15,738 nt of DNA from Clostridia bacterium (GTDB taxonomy: Bacteria > Bacillota_A > Clostridia > Oscillospirales > CAG-272), in contig JAFTHF010000147.1 in the NCBI GenBank assembly GCA_017457545.1, forward strand, positions 1 through 15,738. The letters are read 5' to 3'. This document shows, piece by piece, positions 8,792 through 15,196 of this stretch (positions are counted from its first letter, which is position 1; the number at the start of each line of letters is the position of its first letter). A model generated the notes under the pieces. It was not told the origin of the DNA. It saw nothing but the letters and a program-made list of their open reading frames with translations, and searched no databases. A program made the translations under genes and the position numbers.

Positions 8792-11119
8792 TTAAAGCTC
8801 AATTGTTACCTCTTTTGCATTAAGCATAAGCTGTGTGCCAAGGCTACAGCTCTCAGCCTCTGCACCCTTTACGCTCTTGACGGAAGCAATATTGCGAAGC
8901 ACAACTTTTGCATTATTTGGCAATTTGTCAAGGAAAATACGTAACGTATCACCGTTTTTCTGTACATTTACATTTAAAACAGCCTTGGAATCCGTGCCGT
9001 AAACTGTAACCTCTGCCTTATCCTTTATATTGAAAAGGTGGAGAGAGATACCGTCTGCATAGTCATAATCGGGACGGGTAATATCCTTACCCATAGGCAA
9101 AATAGCATTTTCTCTTACATAGAGTGGTAAAGAGAAGAAATCATAGGTGTCATTATACCATTTTCCACCGTCACGTGTTTCGTTTGTAATAAGATGGGTC
9201 CATTTTCCATCAGGTAAATAGTAATCTACATTGCCGTTTTCCTTAAATACAGGAGCAACAAGCAGACTGTCACCAAGCATATACTGTCTGTCAAGATTGT
9301 GACAGTTAAGCTCCTTTTCAAATTCAAGTACCATAGCACGCATAACGGGTATGCCTGTCTTACTGGAATTTACCGCAAGGGAGAAAATATAAGGCATAAG
9401 GGCGCATTTAAGCTCTGCAAAGTGCTTTGTAACCGCACACGCCTCCTCACCGTTTTCCTCACCCTCCTTGCTAAAGAGCCAGGGAACTCTGTATGATGTA
9501 TCGCCGTGGAGTCTTGAATGGGTGGACAAAAGTCCAAAGGCTACCCAACGCTTAAACAAATGGTGGGGGGCTGTGTTTGCAAATCCACTTATATCGTGGC
9601 TCCAGAAGGAGAAGCCGGACATACAAAGGGATAAGCCACCACGAAGAGATTCTGCCATGGAGAGATAATCGGCTGTACAGTCGCCACCCCAGTGGACAGG
9701 GAATTTCTGTCCGCCTGCTGTGGCACTTCTTGCAAAGACGATTGCCTGATTTTTACTCTTGGTCTCCTCAAGCGTTTCAAACACACACTTGTTATAAAGA
9801 TAGGTATAGTAATTGTGCATACGCACAGGGTCATTTCCGTTAAAATAAGACACGTCTGTGGGGATTCTTTCACCAAAGTCGGTCTTGAAGCAGTCAACAC
9901 CCATTCTGACAAGGGTACGAAGCTTGCTTTGATACCACTTATACGCCTGTGGGTTTGTAAAGTCTACAACTCCCATGCCTGCCTGCCATCTGTCCCATTG
10001 CCAAACATCACCGTTAGGCTTATTTAACAGATAGTTATGCTCCATTGCCTCCTTAAAGAGGGGAGATTTCTGACCGATATAGGGGTTAATCCATACACAG
10101 ATGTGGAGATTTTTCTCCTTCATACGCTTAAGCATTGCGTCAGGGTCGGGGAACATAGCCTTGTCCCAGTCAAAATTACACCATTCGCTTTCCTTCATCC
10201 AGAAGCAATCGTAGTGGAACACGCTTAAGGGAATGTCTCTTTCTCTCATTCCGTCAACAAAGGAGGTAACGGTTTTCTCATCGTATGAGGTGGTAAAGGA
10301 TGAGGTAAGCCAAAGTCCGAAGGACCAGGCGGGAGGTAATGCGGGATATCCGGTTAAGGCGCAGTAGCCGGAGATAGCTCCCTTCATGCTGTCGCCACCG
10401 ATAATCATAAGGTCGATTTTCTCACCGGGAACAGACATCTGCACACGGGAAACCTGCTCGGAGCAGACCTCGTATGATACAGGACCGCTATCGTTTACAA
10501 ATACGCCGTAGCCCTTATTTGAAAGGTAAAAGGGGATATTCTTGTATGTAAGCTCGGTACAGGTGCCGCTGTCCTCATTCCACATATCCACGGTTTGTCC
10601 GTTTTTAACAAAGGGGGTAAAGCGCTCGCCAAGGCCGTAAATCTTTTCGTCAATATCAACGCTGAGATGGGCGTCCATATAGGTCTTGCCGTCCTTTGTT
10701 ACGTGGGAGATGTAGCTTCTGTCCCATTTCTTTGCAAAGGAGGTTAAGTATCTGTCCTCATAGTAAAAATCAAATGTAGCAGGGTTTTTGTTTATCTCAA
10801 TACGCATTTTTCCGTTTAAAATGGTAAGGGACGTGTCTGTTTCCGTAACGGAAATAGGCTGAGGGTCTGTTTCAAGCTGAAAGCTCGGCATTTTTGCACG
10901 GGAGCCTGCGTGGTGGCAAGCCTCTATGCGAAAAATATCCTTTCTGGGAGCAGAAATGTAAATTTCAATTGCAGGGTCCTCAAGGGATCTTCTGTTTTCG
11001 TTGTAGCTTACGGTAAAGAGATAAAGACCGTTATTATCGTATTTTGCCTCACGTATCTGGGCAACCTCTCTTGTCCATGTGTTTGGTAAATCTACCCATG
11101 CGCCATAACGTATTTTCAT
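8792..11119 (-). CDS. yicI: Glycoside hydrolase family 31 alpha-xylosidase (YicI type)
   Basis: Retaining alpha-glycosidase that releases alpha-linked xylose from the non-reducing end, as in isoprimeverose or xyloglucan oligosaccharides. The 775-residue protein has an N-terminal beta-sandwich (to about 260), the catalytic barrel (about 261-590) and C-terminal beta domains. The nucleophile is D414 in FKTDFGERIP and the acid/base is D480 in HWGGDCTADY. Key E. coli YicI residues F277, C307, F308, W345, K414, D416 and D482 all recur here at a constant offset of -2 (F275, C305, F306, W343, K412, D414, D480), which supports xyloside specificity over glucoside. No signal peptide is seen, so it is probably cytoplasmic. 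The start has a GAAAGGAA ribosome binding site. First gene of a two-gene operon. Confidence 0.95.
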   Translation of the reverse strand: MKIRYGAWVDLPNTWTREVAQIREAKYDNNGLYLFTVSYNENRRSLEDPAIEIYISAPRKDIFRIEACHHAGSRAKMPSFQLETDPQPISVTETDTSLTILNGKMRIEINKNPATFDFYYEDRYLTSFAKKWDRSYISHVTKDGKTYMDAHLSVDIDEKIYGLGERFTPFVKNGQTVDMWNEDSGTCTELTYKNIPFYLSNKGYGVFVNDSGPVSYEVCSEQVSRVQMSVPGEKIDLMIIGGDSMKGAISGYCALTGYPALPPAWSFGLWLTSSFTTSYDEKTVTSFVDGMRERDIPLSVFHYDCFWMKESEWCNFDWDKAMFPDPDAMLKRMKEKNLHICVWINPYIGQKSPLFKEAMEHNYLLNKPNGDVWQWDRWQAGMGVVDFTNPQAYKWYQSKLRTLVRMGVDCFKTDFGERIPTDVSYFNGNDPVRMHNYYTYLYNKCVFETLEETKSKNQAIVFARSATAGGQKFPVHWGGDCTADYLSMAESLRGGLSLCMSGFSFWSHDISGFANTAPHHLFKRWVAFGLLSTHSRLHGDTSYRVPWLFSKEGEENGEEACAVTKHFAELKCALMPYIFSLAVNSSKTGIPVMRAMVLEFEKELNCHNLDRQYMLGDSLLVAPVFKENGNVDYYLPDGKWTHLITNETRDGGKWYNDTYDFFSLPLYVRENAILPMGKDITRPDYDYADGISLHLFNIKDKAEVTVYGTDSKAVLNVNVQKNGDTLRIFLDKLPNNAKVVLRNIASVKSVKGAEAESCSLGTQLMLNAKEVTIEL

Positions 11120-11176
11120 AAAGTTGTTCCTTTCTGTATCTGACTTTCGCTATTTTTGCTTAAGCGTTATTGAATG

Positions 11177-11211
11177 AGCATTGCGTCTCTGATGGGTACG
11201 CGATGTAAGAA
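11177..11211. repeat. Direct repeat copy A in the GH31 leader
   Basis: A 35-base segment starting AGCATTGC and ending TAAGAA recurs at 11331-11365 with 29 of 35 identical bases and no gaps. Copy A is the copy nearer the GH31 start. Its inner stem is weaker than that of copy B, suggesting decay. Confidence 0.75.
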
Positions 11212-11287
11212 GTAAAAGTGAATAGTGAATAAGTTCGGTTGATTTTCGCCACGGGCGAAAATCTTCATTACCTCTTCACTCTTACCT
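11211..11287. repeat. Nested palindrome (long imperfect hairpin) in the GH31 leader
   Basis: The core is a perfect 10-bp stem, GATTTTCGCC (11241-11250) and its complement (11254-11263), with the loop ACG. Outside it, the segment around 11212-11230 (GTGAATAGTGAAT) and the segment around 11267-11285 (ATTACCTCTTCACTCTTAC) are imperfect complements, with about 15 of 19 matching positions. Short repeats of the ACCTCTTAC / AGTGAAT type run on to about 11300. The layout resembles a small non-coding palindromic mobile element. Confidence 0.6.
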
Positions 11288-11300
11288 ATTACCTCTTACC

Positions 11301-11334
11301 TGCTGATACGATAAAATCTTTTATCGTATCAGCA
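11301..11334. repeat. 16-bp perfect hairpin next to repeat copy B
   Basis: TGCTGATACGATAAAA (11301-11316) pairs perfectly with 11319-11334 around a 2-nt loop. It overlaps the first bases of repeat copy B. The minus-strand RNA after it lacks a strong T-tract, so it is not an obvious terminator. Confidence 0.8.
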
Positions 11335-11365
11335 TTGCATCCCCGATGTGTACGGGATATAAGAA
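11331..11365. repeat. Direct repeat copy B in the GH31 leader
   Basis: Partner of copy A (29 of 35 bases identical, 154 bases apart). It contains an ATCCC ... GGGAT stem (11339-11343 with 11354-11358), so it can fold alone. It lies between the GH31 promoter and copy A. Confidence 0.75.
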
Positions 11366-11394
11366 ACGCTGTTCCTTTCGTTGATGTACCCTAT

Positions 11395-11423
11395 ATTATA
11401 CACCAAAATCGAGCATTTGTAAA
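11395..11423 (-). promoter_or_regulatory. Sigma-A type promoter of the GH31-FAD operon
   Basis: Reading leftward, TTTACA (11423-11418) is followed by 17 bases and a perfect TATAAT (11400-11395). Transcription would start near 11388, leaving a leader of about 270 nt that carries the palindromic repeats. A CG-centred AAGCGGTT core (11422-11429) overlaps the -35 and weakly resembles a LacI-family or cre operator. That operator idea is tentative, with three mismatches to the cre consensus. Confidence 0.85.
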
Positions 11424-11431
11424 GCGGTTCC

Positions 11432-11471
11432 AAGAAAATAACCGAGAGAACGCCCGAAGGCATCCTCTCGG
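11432..11471 (-). terminator. Intrinsic terminator with UUCG tetraloop ending the small-gene cluster
   Basis: On the minus strand, CCGAGAG (11471-11465) and six further bases pair with 11454-11442 to give a 13-bp stem including two G-U pairs. It is capped by C(TTCG)G (loop 11458-11455) and followed by TTATTTTCTT (11441-11432). It lies 33 bases downstream of the last small gene, and its tail ends about nine bases before the GH31 -35 box. Confidence 0.9.
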
Positions 11472-11503
11472 CATTCGAGAAACTAATCTTCAGTTGTCAA
11501 GGA

Positions 11504-11755
11504 TCATTTTCTCCGAGATACATCGTTCACGGCGTAAATGGCATCAACTACCGTTTCGTCGCCGCACAGACGGTCGATGTCGTCTGCTACTCTGCGAACC
11601 TCATCCCAAAGTGCGTAAAATGTATTTATCGCTCTGTCCGCTCGCTCTCTTTCTTCAGGGACAAATTCGATGTCGAGGTACGCAGCCTCGATAGCATACA
11701 TAATGGCGTCAACCTTTTCGATGTCGAGCATCGCCTTTTCGAGATTCTTGTTCAT
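11504..11755 (-). CDS. Hypothetical small helical acidic protein (83 aa)
   Basis: I choose the ATG at 11753-11755 because it has an AAGGAGC ribosome binding site eight bases upstream; the longer in-frame form to 11824 has none. The 83 residues (MNKNLEKAMLDIEKVDAIMY...) look fully helical and acidic, with regular leucine/isoleucine/alanine spacing, and end in the basic SRRK. Two long helices forming a hairpin are plausible. I do not recognise the family. It is the last gene of the leftward cluster, followed by a strong terminator. A gap of about 170 bases separates it from the previous gene, with a possible promoter of its own at 11906-11933. Confidence 0.65.
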   Translation of the reverse strand: MNKNLEKAMLDIEKVDAIMYAIEAAYLDIEFVPEERERADRAINTFYALWDEVRRVADDIDRLCGDETVVDAIYAVNDVSRRK

Positions 11756-11905
11756 TGTTTCTTGCTCCTTCGCTTTTGATGATGTGATGCTCGTACACAG
11801 GAGAAACAAGACCTCGAAGATCATATCGACGTAAAGGGTGGAGAGTTATTGCGGCTCTTGTGCGAGCATCGAGAGCAATTCTCTCTTTTTGCTTCCGCCA
11901 CATAT

Positions 11906-11933
11906 ATTTTACAACAAAAAGATGTCTAATCAA
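11906..11933 (-). promoter_or_regulatory. Possible promoter for the 83-aa gene
   Basis: Leftward TTGATT (11933-11928), 16 bases, TAAAAT (11911-11906). It sits in the only sizeable gap of the small-gene cluster. The leader before the 83-aa start would be about 140 nt. Both boxes are imperfect. Confidence 0.3.
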
Positions 11934-12916
11934 TGATTTCTGGCGGATTTTGGTTCAATATCAATAATTCTGCCGATTTTTCCGTGATTTCCTTGCCGAG
12001 CAAGCTCGAAAATACGGTAGCTACCAGCAACCGAGAACCTGTGTTTCGGTGTGAGCCGGTCGTGAACCGACGAGAAGAACAGATCTTTCACCTGCTCCTC
12101 CGTGATACCGTCGGTCTTGATGGCATCATCTATCAGCTCGAAATCTCCCCACTCAATATGGGGTTTATCGGCAAGACCGCTGACAAGCACGTAGAACCTG
12201 ATAATCAGGAGCTTCAGCTCGTCATATCGTTTGCCCTCCGACCTTACCACGTCAGCCATCAGCGAAAGCGTGTCGGCATACTCGATAAACTTCGACGCCC
12301 TGATGTATTCCATTGCCTGTTTCGATAGCTCCGAGAACCTTTTATCGTTGTCCTCGTGAGAGGCTAAATTTTGCTGTTTGGCGGGGTTTGTTTTCGGGTG
12401 GGGAGTTGGTGGTAAATCCGTTTTGGAAGCAGTAGCGGAGGTTTGGCAGAATTGTGCGGCAAGTTTTTCGCAGATGGTGTCCGAAGGAGTAAAACTGATC
12501 GTTACGCTTTCGTTTCCTTTGACGTCAACTTCGAGCGTTCCTGCATCGGGCAATTCCAAAATCCTCTTTCCGCTGGATCTCTGCGGCGGCTTGTCTATGT
12601 TGTTTGGATGCAGCGGGCATTCCTCACAGTGCAATCTGCAATAGGTATCAAGGACTATGCCCGGAAGAAGAAAATCGAGAGCTTTGCAAACAACCGCCGT
12701 TTCGGGACAATCGTTGTAAAATCCCCCGTAGTTCGGACATTCGCTCCTGTATCCGAGCTTTCCATTTTTGAAGAAAAAGCAATACCGATTTTCGGGGTTG
12801 GCTACCTTGTAGAACCAGTTGGTCTTAAACCCTCGCTTGTGGCATTCCTCTATATCTTTCAAAAGCCGTGGCATATCTGCTACGGCTTCCTGAATGTTTT
12901 TATACTTATTCGCCAT
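11930..12916 (-). CDS. Hypothetical two-domain protein with cysteine-rich N terminus (328 aa)
   Basis: Start taken at the ATG 12914-12916 (MANKYKNIQE), which has a GAGGAG ribosome binding site seven bases upstream and overlaps the end of the previous gene by 11 bases. The first 100 residues hold eight cysteines (25, 46, 60, 70, 77, 93, 97, 100), with CRLHCEECPLHP at 93-104 looking like metal ligands. A short beta-rich part (about 115-145) and a Pro/Thr/Ser/Lys-rich linker (about 160-190) follow. The rest, to 328, is mostly helical (SKQAMEYIRASKFIEYADTL). I do not recognise the family; a metal-binding domain tethered to a helical domain is all the sequence supports. It is the largest gene of the small-gene cluster. 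Confidence 0.75.
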   Translation of the reverse strand: MANKYKNIQEAVADMPRLLKDIEECHKRGFKTNWFYKVANPENRYCFFFKNGKLGYRSECPNYGGFYNDCPETAVVCKALDFLLPGIVLDTYCRLHCEECPLHPNNIDKPPQRSSGKRILELPDAGTLEVDVKGNESVTISFTPSDTICEKLAAQFCQTSATASKTDLPPTPHPKTNPAKQQNLASHEDNDKRFSELSKQAMEYIRASKFIEYADTLSLMADVVRSEGKRYDELKLLIIRFYVLVSGLADKPHIEWGDFELIDDAIKTDGITEEQVKDLFFSSVHDRLTPKHRFSVAGSYRIFELARQGNHGKIGRIIDIEPKSARNH

Positions 12917-13364
12917 TGTTCTTCTCCTCGTTGTTCTCAACAACTGTAAACGTCACGCTGTCTATCTTCGGAACTTCCCAAAAATCCGTCTCGTATCCGA
13001 CTTTTACAGAGCCGAAGGTGTTTATGAATGGGATATGCTTGCGTCCGTACCGAACGTAACCTATTGGCTTGCAACCATTGTGAACCAAAAACTCTCCTCT
13101 CCGTTGCATCGTGTAAGGCAAGATTGGCAACACGATGTTGATGTCAAGCTCCTCGTCGAGCAAGAATATCTCTCTGCTTCCTTCCTCTACTATCACCTTC
13201 CCGCCCCACACAAGCTCTTGTGCAAATCCTGTGAGTCCTTGCTCAATCTCAAACATTGTCTGAGGATCGAATCGAGATGAATAAAACGAATCCAAGAACG
13301 AATAAAATCTTTCCTTGAAACTCTTTTCTTCTTTTTCCTCATTAACGTAAACCAACTTTTCCAT
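12906..13364 (-). CDS. Hypothetical protein (152 aa)
   Basis: The start has a GGAGG ribosome binding site five bases upstream. An acidic and basic N terminus (EEKEEKSFKERFYSFLDSFY) leads into a helical part. A strand-rich half with many valines, isoleucines and aromatics follows (about residues 55-145, e.g. SREIFLLDEELDINIVLP and TFGSVKVGYETDFWEVP). The tail is acidic/asparagine-rich. No catalytic motif or membrane segment is seen, and I do not recognise the family. It overlaps the next gene by 11 bases, implying coupled translation. Confidence 0.7.
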   Translation of the reverse strand: MEKLVYVNEEKEEKSFKERFYSFLDSFYSSRFDPQTMFEIEQGLTGFAQELVWGGKVIVEEGSREIFLLDEELDINIVLPILPYTMQRRGEFLVHNGCKPIGYVRYGRKHIPFINTFGSVKVGYETDFWEVPKIDSVTFTVVENNEEKNNGE

Positions 13365-13378
13365 TTATGCCTCCGTGT

Positions 13379-13708
13379 TCAAATACTGAATGGTTTATAG
13401 AGAATAATCGTGTATCCTCTCATAGTCAAGACATACCGATTATCGAACTCTTCCTCTTCAATGCCCTTGGCGAAATTGAAACCGCCAATCCAAGCTCGCA
13501 AGCTCGTTTCCTCAATGTTTCCGTTGCAGGTCGGCGAGTGCGTAAAGTAGTAATTCAACCACTGACACCACTTGTCGATATACTGGAACAACCGCATCTC
13601 CTCTTCGGTCTTTTCGCCCAATACGTCAAATGCGTCCTGAGAATCGAGCAGGAGATTGTTCGTTCCTTTTTCGAGCTTCACATTCAGCTCAATTTTCTTC
13701 TTTGCCAT
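13379..13708 (-). CDS. Hypothetical protein (109 aa)
   Basis: Begins MAKKKIELNVKLEKG with an AAGGAAGG ribosome binding site nine bases upstream, and overlaps the end of the previous gene by 20 bases. It mixes a basic beta-like N terminus, a central aromatic helix (FQYIDKWCQWLNYYF, about 41-55) and a C-terminal beta-like part. No recognised motif. Fourteen bases separate it from the next gene. Confidence 0.65.
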   Translation of the reverse strand: MAKKKIELNVKLEKGTNNLLLDSQDAFDVLGEKTEEEMRLFQYIDKWCQWLNYYFTHSPTCNGNIEETSLRAWIGGFNFAKGIEEEEFDNRYVLTMRGYTIILYKPFSI

Positions 13709-14057
13709 TTGCGGATACCTTCCTTTTCATATACTTTAAGCTGGCATTCATTGTGCCGCCCGTCTTCAGGAGATAATCAAAGAAACCGTTTCCGGTATCG
13801 TCAACTTCAACATCCAAGAACTTGATCTCTGCTACCTCTGGATTGTGCGGCAGGATCCTGACAATCTGTACCGTAGCCTTGCTTTTGTTTTTGGCGTTCT
13901 CCTTGACGGGATATTCGCAAATATCGCCATCTCTCAGCTCTTCGTGAGCGTAGTGGTCGCAGTGCGTTTCTCCTGCGGTGTCGATCCAGTAAAGTGGATT
14001 TCGAAACCCCTCAAATTCATCGCACACCGCCGAGTGTATGCAAGTATCACATATCAT
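13689..14057 (-). CDS. Hypothetical protein with N-terminal zinc-binding-like cysteine motif (122 aa)
   Basis: The start has an AAAGGAG ribosome binding site eight bases upstream. The first residues MICDTCIHSAVCDEFEG give C3-x2-C6-x5-C12, followed by H32-C33-x-H35, a set likely to bind a metal. The C-terminal part (LPHNPEVAEIKFLDVEVDD, then GFFDYLLKTGG) looks like a small alpha/beta fold, and the tail is basic. Small proteins opening with this kind of cysteine pattern are common in phages and integrative elements of gut Clostridia, by recollection. Function unknown. Confidence 0.7.
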   Translation of the reverse strand: MICDTCIHSAVCDEFEGFRNPLYWIDTAGETHCDHYAHEELRDGDICEYPVKENAKNKSKATVQIVRILPHNPEVAEIKFLDVEVDDTGNGFFDYLLKTGGTMNASLKYMKRKVSANGKEEN

Positions 14058-14070
14058 ACCCGTTTCTCCT

Positions 14071-14433
14071 TTACAAATTTCCTTTATACAGACCGTGATG
14101 ACGAAGGTTCTGTAACACCCATCGTTGAGTGTCGTTTGGCTTTCCCATATAAAACTCTTCCCAAACAGAAATGCAACCTGAGATCTTGCAGAGCCAATTC
14201 GTCACATCGAACATATACTCTCTCGGGCACATATCATACAGCTCTTGTCTTCCGATCTTCAACTTTTCCATACAGATTTTGATGAGTTTCTCCTGATGCG
14301 AAGGAACTGCGTACTGCACTTCGCCATCTTCTTGGATTATGACTTCCAAGTAATTCACGAACGCTTCCTTATGAGTTTCGATGTCGAACTTCCCACGCAG
14401 AATCTTTTGTCTGTCCGTCTCCGTCATTTTCAT
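14071..14433 (-). CDS. Hypothetical helical protein (120 aa)
   Basis: I place the start at the ATG 14431-14433, which overlaps the previous stop as ATGA and has a GAGGTGG ribosome binding site; an upstream in-frame ATG at 14469 has no better support. The protein is helical, with a charged N terminus and a tryptophan/cysteine-bearing middle (EYMFDVTNWLCKISGCISVW, about 72-91). I do not recognise the family and see no catalytic motif. Confidence 0.7.
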   Translation of the reverse strand: MKMTETDRQKILRGKFDIETHKEAFVNYLEVIIQEDGEVQYAVPSHQEKLIKICMEKLKIGRQELYDMCPREYMFDVTNWLCKISGCISVWEEFYMGKPNDTQRWVLQNLRHHGLYKGNL

Positions 14434-14654
14434 TCGCCCACCTCGAAATATTCTTTCAATCTCTGCCAAGCGGTGTAGGCTTCGATGCTCAAACAGCTTT
14501 TCATAAAGATCTCATCCGCTTTTTTGAGCCATTTCCTAACCTCATCCGCAGGAATGACATCGGCGGCAGGAGCCGTTTCGACTAAATACAGTGGGGTGTT
14601 TAATGAGGTTTTTAGCTTTTCGATAATGTCTTTTCTGCTGATGTATTCTTCCAT
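14430..14654 (-). CDS. Small hypothetical protein with PAADV(I/V)P motif (74 aa)
   Basis: Begins MEEYISRKDIIEKL with an AAAGGTGAT ribosome binding site. The motif APAADVIP (28-35) is followed by a helix (ADEVRKWLKKADEIF). The same design, a tyrosine-isoleucine opening and PAADV(I/V)P about 30 residues on, recurs in the gene at 14814-15191. From memory it is frequent in small proteins of gut phages and mobile elements, where it often precedes a zinc ribbon; here the ribbon is missing. Function unknown. It overlaps the previous gene by 43 bases and the next by four. Confidence 0.7.
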   Translation of the reverse strand: MEEYISRKDIIEKLKTSLNTPLYLVETAPAADVIPADEVRKWLKKADEIFMKSCLSIEAYTAWQRLKEYFEVGE

Positions 14655-14812
14655 ATAATATCACCTTTCGATTTGTAGTTCTCACAGGTTTTGCACCTGT
14701 CTTGGTCGTGTGTTTCCCCTGTATAATCACAACAGACAATGACACGCTTTCCGTGCAATCCTTCGGGCTTGTATGAAAATCCGACGTGGATGCAATTCCG
14801 CCTCTTAGCCAC
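14612..14812 (-). CDS. Small hypothetical zinc-ribbon-like protein, GTG start (66 aa)
   Basis: I choose the GTG at 14810-14812, which has a strong GGGAGG ribosome binding site five bases upstream and begins one base after the previous stop. The ATG at 14875 lies inside the previous gene without support. Cysteines at 7, 27, 28, 40 and 43 plus histidines at 9, 20 and 35 (CCDYTGETH, CKTCENYKS) suggest a small metal-binding ribbon. The 43-base overlap with the following gene is long, so the exact end of the functional protein is less certain. Function unknown. Confidence 0.55.
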   Translation of the reverse strand: MAKRRNCIHVGFSYKPEGLHGKRVIVCCDYTGETHDQDRCKTCENYKSKGDIIWKNTSAEKTLSKS

Positions 14813-14813
14813 C

Positions 14814-15191
14814 TTATCCTCCCGTGTGTTTCTTTTTGAGTTCGGCAATTTCGGAAATAGCCAGCATAATTGCACTCGATTCCCTTATACAGTCATCCTG
14901 CCTAAAGAAATCGAATAGTCCTCTCAACTGTTGCTCAATCTCCGCAAAAATCTCCCTTACAACCTTGGTCCTTGCTTTTTCATACAATTCGGTACATTGA
15001 AAGATATTGAATCGCTCTTGCTTCCAAACTTCAAGTTCTCCTTCAAGCCACTGAATCTCTTCTCTCGGCACAACATCGGCGGCTGGAGTTCTGTTGATAA
15101 TCTCTTTGGCGAATTCGGCATTGTTGCCGACCAGCAAATCGCCCTTATCAACTTCTGCACAAGCCGCTTCACACTCGATATATCGTTCCAT
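14814..15191 (-). CDS. Hypothetical protein with PAADVVP motif and long C-terminal helices (125 aa)
   Basis: Start at the ATG 15189-15191, with an AGAGGTGA ribosome binding site, five bases after the previous stop; a longer in-frame form to 15326 would run deep into that gene. The opening MERYIECEAA and TPAADVVP (35-42) match the layout of the 74-aa gene at 14430-14654. From residue 43 to the end the protein looks like a continuous helical, possibly coiled-coil region (EEIQWLEGELEVWKQER ... ISEIAELKKKH). Function unknown; I infer that the two are members of one family with different C-terminal parts. Confidence 0.7.
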   Translation of the reverse strand: MERYIECEAACAEVDKGDLLVGNNAEFAKEIINRTPAADVVPREEIQWLEGELEVWKQERFNIFQCTELYEKARTKVVREIFAEIEQQLRGLFDFFRQDDCIRESSAIMLAISEIAELKKKHTGG

Positions 15192-15196
15192 TACAG

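Noticed and set aside
11419..11432. Catabolite-response (cre) site over the GH31 -35 box
   Set aside because: Only the CG-centred core fits; three of the fixed positions mismatch. Kept as a weak comment, not a feature.
11390..11510. Attachment site or tRNA at the edge of the small-gene cluster
   Set aside because: No tRNA-like fold is seen, and no second copy of a direct repeat can be found within the window; the other end of the cluster lies outside it.
11239..11694. Rightward 151-codon frame across the GH31 leader and the terminator
   Set aside because: It runs through palindromic repeats, the GH31 promoter and a terminator, and antisense to the 83-aa gene; no ribosome binding site.
11709..11933. 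Leftward 74-codon frame between the 328-aa and 83-aa genes
   Set aside because: It would start at TTG overlapping the previous stop, has no proper ribosome binding site, is arginine-rich like out-of-frame sequence, and overlaps the well-supported 83-aa gene by 47 bases.
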